64,000 nucleotides of DNA from an uncultured Oleiphilaceae bacterium. Its GTDB lineage: Bacteria; Pseudomonadota; Gammaproteobacteria; Pseudomonadales; Oleiphilaceae. The stretch lies in contig CAJXUY010000019.1 of assembly GCA_913060665.1 (NCBI GenBank), forward strand, positions 1-64,000, written 5' to 3'. Below, piece by piece: positions 44,933 through 52,005 of this stretch (positions are counted from its first letter, which is position 1; every line of letters starts with the position of its first letter). Under the pieces are notes generated by a model. It searched no databases and was not told where the DNA came from. It saw only the letters and a list, made by a program, of their open reading frames with translations. The position numbers were made by a program, and so were the translations under genes.

Positions 44933-46156
44933 ATGACGGTTTCCGTCTTAGTGGTGGATGATTCAGGTTTTTTCAGACGACGTGTCTGTGAAATACTTGA
45001 ATCTGTAAGCACAATTAAAGTTGTTGGCACTGCAAGTAATGGTCAGGAGGCACTTGAGTTAGTGAAAAAACTCAAGCCTGATGTGGTGACAATGGATTAC
45101 GAAATGCCGGTAATGAACGGCGTTGCGGCGGTTAAGCAGATCATGCGAGAAGCGCCCACACCTGTATTGATGTTCTCCTCTCTTACATATGAGGGTGCGC
45201 GTGTCACCCTGGATGCGTTAGAGGCTGGGGCGGTCGACTTTTTACCCAAAAACTTCGAAGATATTGCTAGAGACTCTAGTCATATGCAAGAAGTGCTTAA
45301 GCAGCGTATATTGGCCGTTGCGGCGACCACTAAAAATCATTCGACTTCCTCTCATGCCTCGGCGGATGAAACTAAAGTAACGTCTTCATCGCTTAAATCA
45401 CCCCCTCATCAAACGCCGTCTCAACCTATTAACAGGGCTAGCCCTGTTCAACGAGGCAGTGGTCGAATAAAAAAATCTTCCCCGGGTACAAAACAAGAGT
45501 CAAAATATCAGAGTGGCGAGGTGAGAAGTCCCAATGAAAGAAAAGAGTCAAAATCGAGTCCTGTCTCAAGCAGCAACATTTCTCATCAAGTAAGCCTTGT
45601 CGCGATCGGTACCTCAACAGGGGGGCCTATCGCGCTGCAAAAAATATTAACTCAGTTACCCTCTAATTTCTCAAAGCCTATTGTTCTTGTTCAGCATATG
45701 CCTGCGTCTTTTACACAGGCGTTTGCTGAACGCTTAAATAGACAGTGTCAAATTAATGTCAAGCAGGCAGAAGAAGGTGATTCTTTACAACCGGGCTTAG
45801 CATTGTTAGCGCCTGGAGGTAAACAGATGATTATTGAGTCACGCTCGGGAAGTGCGCGAGTAAAGATTCTGGATGGTGATGACCGATTGCATTATAAGCC
45901 TTGTGTAGATGTTACATTTGGTTCAGCTGCGAGAAGCTTTCCTGGTAAAACGTTAGGGATTATCCTCACCGGGATGGGGGCAGATGGAAAGGATGGCTGT
46001 CGCCTTATGAAACAGACTGGCTCAACCGTCTGGGCGCAAGATGAAAAAAGCAGTGTGATCTATGGCATGCCGATGGCAGTCGTAAAGGCGGGGCTCGCTG
46101 ATGAGGTGTTGAGTCTTGGTGATGTAGCAGACCGTATTGTGGCTGGAGTTATGTAA
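44933..46156 (+). CDS. cheB: CheB methylesterase, flagellar system
   Basis: The 407-residue protein has a receiver domain with D55 (TMDYEMPVMNG). A long basic, Ser/Pro/Lys-rich linker spans about residues 135-220. The esterase domain has catalytic Ser in GTSTGGP, His in VQHMPASFT and Asp in LTGMGADGKDG. The linker is about twice as long as in the other CheB at 24462. GGAGA precedes the ATG. Its stop codon overlaps the first base of motC. Confidence 0.95.
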   Translation: MTVSVLVVDDSGFFRRRVCEILESVSTIKVVGTASNGQEALELVKKLKPDVVTMDYEMPVMNGVAAVKQIMREAPTPVLMFSSLTYEGARVTLDALEAGAVDFLPKNFEDIARDSSHMQEVLKQRILAVAATTKNHSTSSHASADETKVTSSSLKSPPHQTPSQPINRASPVQRGSGRIKKSSPGTKQESKYQSGEVRSPNERKESKSSPVSSSNISHQVSLVAIGTSTGGPIALQKILTQLPSNFSKPIVLVQHMPASFTQAFAERLNRQCQINVKQAEEGDSLQPGLALLAPGGKQMIIESRSGSARVKILDGDDRLHYKPCVDVTFGSAARSFPGKTLGIILTGMGADGKDGCRLMKQTGSTVWAQDEKSSVIYGMPMAVVKAGLADEVLSLGDVADRIVAGVM

Positions 46157-46896
46157 TGGATTTGCTCAGCATTATTGGCGTTATTCTAGCCTTTGGGGCA
46201 GTCATTGGTGGCAACTTTCTTGAGGGCGGTTCGGTTGATGCGTTGATTAACCTTCCTGCTACTATTATTGTTATTGGTGGTACTTTTGCGGCGATCATGC
46301 TGCAAACATCTCTTAAGCTTTTAAAGCATGCGGGGCGCATGCTGTTATGGGTGTTCATGCCGCCCTACGTTAGCTTGGAAGATGGTGTTGATAAAGTAGT
46401 TAAGTGGAGTATGCGGGCCAGAAAAGAAGGGCTACTCGGGCTAGAAACAGTCGCCGGAAAAGAAACCGAAATATTTGCCAAAAAAGGCTTGCAGTTGCTG
46501 GTTGATGGCGCAGAGCCAGATACCATCAGAAGCGTGATGGAGTTGGAACTCATTGCCAAGGAAAACCGTGACTTTGAAGGGGCAAAAGTTTACGAAAGCA
46601 TGGGGGGGTACTCTCCGACGATTGGTATTATAGGTGCTGTTATGGGGTTGATTCATGTGATGAGTCACCTTGAAGATCCTGCGTCGCTGGGTTCAGGAAT
46701 CGCAACTGCATTTGTTGCGACGATTTATGGTGTAGCATTTGCCAACTTGTTGTTATTTCCTATCGCTAATAAGCTAAAAGCGGTTATTAAACTTGAATCC
46801 TTGTATCGAGAACTGATGATTGAGGGGTTGGTATCGATTTCTGAAGGTGAAAACCCTCGATCAATAGAGTTGAAACTTCGTGGCTTCCTTCACTAA
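46156..46896 (+). CDS. motC: MotC, stator A subunit
   Basis: MotC is the MotA/PomA-type stator subunit with four membrane helices and a cytoplasmic loop that contacts FliG. The 246-residue protein has the ExbB/TolQ-type region YSPTIGIIGAVMGLIHVMSHL near residues 155-175. The cytoplasmic loop carries the usual charged residues. It is the first of the motCD pair and overlaps cheB by one base. In Pseudomonas this second stator supports swarming. Confidence 0.93.
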   Translation: MDLLSIIGVILAFGAVIGGNFLEGGSVDALINLPATIIVIGGTFAAIMLQTSLKLLKHAGRMLLWVFMPPYVSLEDGVDKVVKWSMRARKEGLLGLETVAGKETEIFAKKGLQLLVDGAEPDTIRSVMELELIAKENRDFEGAKVYESMGGYSPTIGIIGAVMGLIHVMSHLEDPASLGSGIATAFVATIYGVAFANLLLFPIANKLKAVIKLESLYRELMIEGLVSISEGENPRSIELKLRGFLH

Positions 46897-46914
46897 GACT
46901 AAAGTGAGCTTACT

Positions 46915-47703
46915 ATGAGACGACAAAGAGAAGAGGATGACTCTCATAGTAAAGAGCGCTGGCTTGTTTCTTATGCTGACTTTATTACCCTGTTATTTGC
47001 TTTTTTTGTTGTAATGTACTCTATATCGTCTGTCAATGAAGGTAAGTACAAAGTTCTGTCGCAGACCCTCGAAGGCGCGTTTAATTCTGTTCAAAAAACC
47101 ATTAAGCCTATTCAGGTAGGCGATCATACTCCTTTATCAGAAACTGAGGATGCCGGCGAGCAGAAAGTTCAGGCGGTTGATACTATTCCGCGGGGAAGTG
47201 AGGGGCGCATAAAAGATAGAACCAAAGGCATGCGAGAGATTGCAGATAATTTTGCCGCTGAATTTTCGGGGTTAATTACGGATGGTTTGGTGTCAGTAAA
47301 TGAAAATTCGGATTGGGTTGAAGTGTCATTATCTAACAAGATTCTATTTAAGAGTGGGGATGTTGAACCCTATGATGACGCGTTCCCTATTCTCGAGCAG
47401 ATTGCTAGCATATTAAAGGCTCAAGATAACGCGCTTTTAGTAGAGGGGTTTACCGATAATATCCCTATTCGAACACAATCACACCCTTCTAATTGGGAGT
47501 TGTCGTCATCTCGTGCTTCGGCAGTCGTCCGCTTATTGGCTCATGAGGGTGTTGACCCTTCTAAAATGGCTGCGATAGGATATGGGCAGTTTCAGCCTAT
47601 TGCTCGTAACGATACTTCGGAAGGCAGAAGTCGTAATCGAAGGATCGTGCTGGTTATTTCAAAGGATCCTAATGTCAGGGTCACTTTGCGCAATAAAGAT
47701 TAA
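46915..47703 (+). CDS. motD: MotD, stator B subunit
   Basis: MotD anchors the stator to peptidoglycan and carries the ion-binding aspartate. The N-terminal membrane helix SYADFITLLFAFFVVMY holds D22, the essential residue. A plug/linker region follows, and the OmpA-like domain (LVEGFTDNIPI, NWELSSSRASAVVRLL) ends the 262 residues. Ion type cannot be told safely from the helix alone. MotAB or PomAB may be encoded elsewhere. Confidence 0.93.
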   Translation: MRRQREEDDSHSKERWLVSYADFITLLFAFFVVMYSISSVNEGKYKVLSQTLEGAFNSVQKTIKPIQVGDHTPLSETEDAGEQKVQAVDTIPRGSEGRIKDRTKGMREIADNFAAEFSGLITDGLVSVNENSDWVEVSLSNKILFKSGDVEPYDDAFPILEQIASILKAQDNALLVEGFTDNIPIRTQSHPSNWELSSSRASAVVRLLAHEGVDPSKMAAIGYGQFQPIARNDTSEGRSRNRRIVLVISKDPNVRVTLRNKD

Positions 47704-47732
47704 AACTACTCTACTTTTCTTTACATTTTTCT

Positions 47733-47750
47733 ATGGCATGATTCCTGCTG
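47733..47750 (+). promoter_or_regulatory. Candidate sigma-54 promoter of the parC-parP genes
   Basis: TATGGCATGATTCCTGCTG has GG at 47735-47736 and GC at 47747-47748, ten bases apart. It shares TGGCATG with the fleS and cheW elements. The predicted start near 47760 is 160 bases before the parC start. Confidence 0.6.
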
Positions 47751-47920
47751 AATAGGATTAATATAGTAATAGCGGCAACGTTGTGCCTAGCGCTCAGTAT
47801 TTTGCTGATGGCGTTAAAGCGATATTAATGTTCAATCCGTCGTTAAGTTATTGAGATTGTTGTCGATATAACTACCTCAGACCATTGATTTTAATAAACA
47901 TAAAGAAAAGAGGTTACGCT

Positions 47921-48703
47921 GTGCGTATCTGGGCAATTGCAAATCAAAAGGGTGGCGTAGGGAAAACAACCACCACCGTCGCGTTAGGTGGGTTATTGGC
48001 CAAAGAGGGGAAGCGAGTGCTGTTGATGGATCTTGATCCTCATGGCTCCCTGACTAGCTACTTTAAATATGACCCTGATACGATTGAGCACAGCGCATTT
48101 GACTTATTTCTGCATCAGGGGAAAGTACCTGAAGATTTGCCTGCAACGCTAATAGTTAAAACCTCAATGCCCGGCTTGAAGTTAATGCCAGCTTCTACCG
48201 CGTTAGCGACATTAGAGAGACGCATGGTCGGAGTAGACGGAATGGGCCTTATTATTTCTCGTACGTTAGCTATTTTATGGGATGACTTTGATTATGTGCT
48301 GATTGATAACACCCCTTCGTTAGGCGTTTTGATGATCAATTCTCTAGCGGCTAGTCAGCATCTAATGGTGCCTGTCCAGACTGAGTTTCTAGCGTTAAAA
48401 GGCTTGGAAAGAATGATGCACACGCTGGAGATGGTTATTAAATCTCAAAAAAGCAAATTGACGTACACGATTATACCGACCATGTTTGATAGGCGAACTC
48501 AAGCATCGGTACAAAGCCTTAGAACGGTTAAAAGTACCTGGGGTAGTCAAGTGTGGAAGTATGCAATACCCGTTGATACTAAATTTAGGGATGCTAGCAG
48601 AATGGGGGTCGTCCCTTCAGAGCTAGATAAGTCTACGCACGGTGTACGTGCCTATAAGAAACTGTTAGAAAATATCAGGGAAAGTGAAACAGCTAATGCT
48701 TAA
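47921..48703 (+). CDS. parC: ParC-like ATPase for polar chemotaxis arrays
   Basis: This ParA-family ATPase of 260 residues has the deviant Walker A KGGVGKTT at residues 10-17 and the switch LMDLDPHGSLTSYF. In Vibrio, ParC places chemotaxis arrays at the cell pole through ParP, and the same gene order occurs in Pseudomonas. It is not a chromosome or plasmid partition gene, because no parB or centromere-like repeats are nearby. GTG 47921 has AGAGGT upstream; the frame is open further to 47885 but without support. Confidence 0.88.
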   Translation: MRIWAIANQKGGVGKTTTTVALGGLLAKEGKRVLLMDLDPHGSLTSYFKYDPDTIEHSAFDLFLHQGKVPEDLPATLIVKTSMPGLKLMPASTALATLERRMVGVDGMGLIISRTLAILWDDFDYVLIDNTPSLGVLMINSLAASQHLMVPVQTEFLALKGLERMMHTLEMVIKSQKSKLTYTIIPTMFDRRTQASVQSLRTVKSTWGSQVWKYAIPVDTKFRDASRMGVVPSELDKSTHGVRAYKKLLENIRESETANA

Positions 48704-48767
48704 CGTCATGTTGCAAATATGACTTAAGACTTAGTGGTTAATCGATGTATATTTTGAGTTTAAGAAG

Positions 48768-48809
48768 TTCGGTATGAAACATTCGATATGAGTAGTTCGA
48801 TATGAGTCG
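48768..48809 (+). repeat. Three tandem 14-bp repeats carrying overlapping start/stop codons
   Basis: Units ttcggtatgaaaca, ttcgatatgagtag and ttcgatatgagtcg each hold an ATG (48774, 48788, 48802). Reading from each of the first two gives five codons and then a TGA that overlaps the next ATG as ATGA. The third ATG starts the orphan gene. Confidence 0.85.
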
Positions 48810-49245
48810 TGAACGCAATCAGTCGGCTGATGTTCAGCATGCTAAAGTATCGCCCAACGAGGCGATGAATAGCTATATTGGAGACTTGCTGTGGCCAGGT
48901 AGTTCGCCTGAGCCCGAGAAGGACTCTGAGGTTGTTCATGAGTGCCTATCTAACAACAGCTTGCCTAAAGACTCACTGCTGTCAATTTCTAACAGTGTTA
49001 AGCCTGGCTTTTCATTGATTCCACTAGTGTCTTTAGATCGCTACCAATTAAACTTGTCAAACCCTCAAAGGTCACTATCTGCATCATTTTTACTTTTGCT
49101 TTGGGGGTTGCATTTGTTACGTATGCCTATAGCAGGGCGTTTGCGTCTGAGTGTCGTTGAACACTGTCGTGAACGAATAGTTGAATATAGGCTACTTACA
49201 GAAATATCCCGACTGCCAGTAGTAGGGGGGATATACAATGAGTAA
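48802..49245 (+). CDS. Orphan protein between parC and parP
   Basis: I do not recognise this 147-residue protein. Near the N-terminus (about residues 20-32) it has EAMNSYIGDLL, which resembles IAVQDYLDDLL near the start of the ParP-like protein next door. The middle is polar, a hydrophobic stretch SASFLLLLWGLHLLRM lies near 92-107, and the end is basic and helical. It overlaps the parP-like start by 8 bases, so the two are coupled. It may be a partner of ParC or ParP, or a shrunken ParP copy that lost its CheW-like domain. Its start lies in a triple 14-bp repeat. Confidence 0.7.
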   Translation: MSRERNQSADVQHAKVSPNEAMNSYIGDLLWPGSSPEPEKDSEVVHECLSNNSLPKDSLLSISNSVKPGFSLIPLVSLDRYQLNLSNPQRSLSASFLLLLWGLHLLRMPIAGRLRLSVVEHCRERIVEYRLLTEISRLPVVGGIYNE

Positions 49246-50389
49246 GCGGTATAGTGACACTATTAACCCTCAAATTGCGGTTCAAGACTACCTAGATGAT
49301 TTGCTGCAAAAACTGCCATCGACCTCACCACTTGATAAGTTGAGGCAAGAGGAGGAAGGCAAAGCCGCGTTGGCGGCAGCTAATCAAAAAGCACAGCAGG
49401 CACCCAAGAATCCCTCTTTAAAAACTGAGGTCAGAGTAAGGCCACAACCAACCTATACGACCGTTAGTTCGAGCTATAGTGCTGGGCGTGAAACATCTCT
49501 TGCAGCACAGCGATTGGAACAAAAGAGGGCGTTGGGAAGAGCTTCATTACGGGAATTTCGTGAACCGCTTACGATCAAACCTTCTCCACTTCTTAAGGTT
49601 ATGCCTGCGTTGCAAGTGGCTACGCGAGAAGAGACCCCTCAATTAGATGAAAAACGCTCAGAGCCCAGCGATGTGCGTGATGTCTCGAAGGCTGCGAGAG
49701 TCGCCGATACAGGCGTAGCCGAAAAAGCACCTGAAATCGAGCGCGAAAAAATCACGAATGCTGTTCAGCCTCAACTCGGCGCACCTAAGAGAGTTGAAGT
49801 CCCAGAACCAACGTTGTTACACCCCTCGAATAAGCAGACTGGAGAACAACCAGCCGCGGACTTAGTTGAAAATGAGGTTATAGCACCCGCTGAGGAATAC
49901 TCCGATAAATGGCTTGAAAATGGCAGGCCAGAGTGGGCGCAAGGGCGTTTCGAGTGTTTGATTTTTACGGTAGCAGGGTTGAAGTTGGCAGTGCCATTAG
50001 TATCTCTTGGTGCCATACATACGATGGATCAGGAACTAACGCCCTTGGTAGGTCGACCTGGTTGGTTTTTGGGACTGCTGCCGGTTGGCGACAAAAATAT
50101 CAGAGTAGTGGATTCAGCGTTATGGATCATGCCTGAGCGCTACAATGAACGTGTTAAGGATGGGTATCGGTTCGTAATCCGCTTGGATAACAGTGAGTGG
50201 GGTATGGCTTGTGACTCTGTTGCCCAGTCATTCTCCATTTCACCAGAAGAAGTACGCTGGAGAACCGATCGAGGCAAAAGGCCTTGGTTGGCGGGTACCG
50301 TTATTGATCATATGTGTGCGTTAATGGATGTGGCAGCTGTTGCTCACTTGCTAGATACTGCAGAAAAAACAAATCACTCGCCAATTTAA
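49238..50389 (+). CDS. parP: ParP-like protein with C-terminal CheW-like domain
   Basis: The 383-residue protein has a short N-terminal motif (IAVQDYLDDLLQ), about 220 residues of Gln/Pro/Glu-rich and probably disordered sequence, and a CheW-like domain from about residue 235 (FECLIFTVAGLKLAVPLVSLGAI, core LIFTVAGLKLAVPL). In Vibrio, ParP uses this domain to enter arrays and bind CheA, and its N-terminus to bind ParC. Position after a parC-like gene and before cheW matches. GGGGGG lies 8 bases before the ATG. Confidence 0.85.
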   Translation: MSKRYSDTINPQIAVQDYLDDLLQKLPSTSPLDKLRQEEEGKAALAAANQKAQQAPKNPSLKTEVRVRPQPTYTTVSSSYSAGRETSLAAQRLEQKRALGRASLREFREPLTIKPSPLLKVMPALQVATREETPQLDEKRSEPSDVRDVSKAARVADTGVAEKAPEIEREKITNAVQPQLGAPKRVEVPEPTLLHPSNKQTGEQPAADLVENEVIAPAEEYSDKWLENGRPEWAQGRFECLIFTVAGLKLAVPLVSLGAIHTMDQELTPLVGRPGWFLGLLPVGDKNIRVVDSALWIMPERYNERVKDGYRFVIRLDNSEWGMACDSVAQSFSISPEEVRWRTDRGKRPWLAGTVIDHMCALMDVAAVAHLLDTAEKTNHSPI

Positions 50390-50408
50390 TAACTCACGTC
50401 GTTCGGTT

Positions 50409-50438
50409 TTGACATAGTTTAACCGTTATTCTTATTAA
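50409..50438 (+). promoter_or_regulatory. Candidate sigma-70 promoter upstream of cheW
   Basis: TTGACA (50409-50414) and TATTAA (50433-50438) are 18 bases apart. The -35 box is perfect. It lies about 150 bases before cheW and upstream of a sigma-54 element. Confidence 0.5.
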
Positions 50439-50503
50439 GATCTGTCACTTATCTAAACTCTGGCTATACTATAGCTAAACATTTATAACTTTTTGGTTAT
50501 GGG

Positions 50504-50521
50504 GTGGCATGATTTGTGCGA
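50504..50521 (+). promoter_or_regulatory. Candidate sigma-54 promoter of cheW
   Basis: GTGGCAT-GATTT-GTGCGA has GG at 50506-50507 and GC at 50518-50519, ten bases apart, and shares TGGCATG with the fleS element. The predicted start near 50531 is 65 bases before cheW. Confidence 0.65.
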
Positions 50522-50595
50522 TCAATAGCTTAAATAAGTTTAAACGATGGTTTTTTGACACCCGATAATTAAAATAGGATCAAGAGGTTCGGAAT

Positions 50596-51084
50596 ATGGC
50601 ATCTAGTACAGGGCATAGTGGTCAAACTGCAGAAGATCCTATCTTCCAGTATGTAACCTTCCGGTTAGACGATGAAACATACGGCATTAACGTAATGCAG
50701 ATACAGGAAGTGTTACGTTATACCGAAATTGCACCTGTGCCGGGTGCTCCAGATTATGTATTGGGGATTATTAATCTTCGAGGTAATGTGGTCACGGTTA
50801 TAGATACCCGAAAGCGGTTTGGTCTTAGCCAGTCTGATATCTCTGACCATACACGTATTGTTGTGTTGGAAATTGATGGGCAGGTTGTTGGCGTATTAGT
50901 GGATTCTGTTGCTGAAGTTGTTTACCTAAAACAGTCAGAAGTTGAAACCGCTCCGAACGTAGGTAACGAAGAGAGTGCTCGATTTATTCAGGGTGTTTGC
51001 AATAAAAATGGTGAGCTGATTATTCTTGTAGAGTTTGAGAAGATGCTCAGCGAAGATGAATGGGCAGACATGTCTGGTTTATAA
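50596..51084 (+). CDS. cheW: CheW coupling protein, flagellar system
   Basis: CheW links receptors to the flagellar CheA. The 162-residue protein is one CheW domain after a short polar N-terminus (FRLDDETYGINVMQIQEVL, then APDYVLGIINLRGNVVTVID). It is the canonical CheW of this cluster and has AGAGG upstream of its ATG. Two promoters of different type precede it, so it may be made independently of the operon. Confidence 0.95.
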   Translation: MASSTGHSGQTAEDPIFQYVTFRLDDETYGINVMQIQEVLRYTEIAPVPGAPDYVLGIINLRGNVVTVIDTRKRFGLSQSDISDHTRIVVLEIDGQVVGVLVDSVAEVVYLKQSEVETAPNVGNEESARFIQGVCNKNGELIILVEFEKMLSEDEWADMSGL

Positions 51085-51128
51085 GTGCGGTTAGGCTCAT
51101 ATAACAATATAGGTATAAGGGGAAGGGT

Positions 51129-51527
51129 ATGCTAGAACAATATGCACCATTGCTGAGTCTGATTGCTACAGCAATACTGGTGGGGTATGTCCTTTTTCTA
51201 AGACATACGGTGAGCAAGCAGGCTAAAAAGCACAGTGAGTCTATTAAAGTTGTTAACCAAGAGCTTCAAGCCATCGGGAGCGGTTCAATGGGGGTTGGCA
51301 GAAAGCTGATTTTACTTGAAAAGCAGATAGCAGAGCTCAAACATAACCAAGATGAAATGGTTAAAAATGACCCTAATAGGGTTTCTTATACAGAGGCAAC
51401 TCGATTAGTGGAACTGGGTGCTGATGTTGAAGACTTGATGAATAGCTGCGGTATTTCACGTCCTGAAGCCGAGTTAGTGACGGCCTTAAGCCAAAAAAAT
51501 CAATCCTGTGATATTACTGTAAACTAG
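51129..51527 (+). CDS. DUF2802 family membrane protein
   Basis: This 132-residue protein has one N-terminal membrane helix (about residues 7-25), a coiled coil (about 30-85) and a small C-terminal domain (YTEATRLVELGADVEDLMNSCGISRPEAELV) that looks like a helix-turn-helix fold. Members of this family commonly follow cheW in flagellar clusters of Pseudomonas-type bacteria, but the function is not known. It has a strong GGGGAAGGG before the ATG and is the last gene of the cluster. Confidence 0.82.
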   Translation: MLEQYAPLLSLIATAILVGYVLFLRHTVSKQAKKHSESIKVVNQELQAIGSGSMGVGRKLILLEKQIAELKHNQDEMVKNDPNRVSYTEATRLVELGADVEDLMNSCGISRPEAELVTALSQKNQSCDITVN

Positions 51528-51648
51528 GTAATAATTTACATATACGGCTGCTTCTATCCGATCGGATTATTGGTCTGCACTGACCTCCTACTAACAAAGT
51601 AAATAGAGGAGAAATAACGTACAGGTAGAGCTGATCGGAAGTTGTTGC

Positions 51649-51972
51649 TTAATTGATCGGTTTCTCTTTCCTCTCCATTTCTCCACTCTCTTTATCAAAC
51701 CCTTCTGGAACTTTGTTTTGAATGTGATAAGCAAACGCAATGATTTCGGCGATGACCTTATAGAGTACCTCAGGAATATTCTCACCAAGTTCTAATTTGG
51801 ATAACAGCGCTACTAAGTCGGCATTTTCGTAGAGCGGAACCTTAGCCTCTTTAGCAATACGAATGATCTCTTCGGCGACAGAACCTTCTCCTGTTGCAGT
51901 AATTGTAGGGGCTTCTTCGCCATCGTATTTTAGGGCGACAGCAGTTGTAAACGTTTGCTCTGTCTTTTGCAT
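51649..51972 (-). CDS. Stand-alone FlhB C-terminal-domain protein (FlhX-like)
   Basis: The 107 residues line up with the fragment of FlhB released after its NPTH cleavage: TTAVALKYDGEEAPTITATG, then IIRIAKEAKVPLYENADLVALL, then ENIPEVLYKVIAEIIAFAYHI. The membrane part and the NPTH site itself are missing. Similar free-standing proteins are known as HP1575/FlhX in Helicobacter, where it can replace the FlhB fragment, and YlqH in Bacillus. It lies 33 bases after the FliK-like gene in the same direction, the same pairing as Bacillus ylqG-ylqH. Confidence 0.88.
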   Translation of the reverse strand: MQKTEQTFTTAVALKYDGEEAPTITATGEGSVAEEIIRIAKEAKVPLYENADLVALLSKLELGENIPEVLYKVIAEIIAFAYHIQNKVPEGFDKESGEMERKEKPIN

Positions 51973-52005
51973 GTTGTTATATGGCTTCTAATTTGACGGA
52001 TGAAG

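Noticed and set aside
47921-48703. ParA-family gene as a plasmid or chromosome partition locus
   Set aside because: No parB and no iteron or parS-like sites nearby. The neighbours are motCD, a ParP-like gene and cheW, which point to chemotaxis-array placement.
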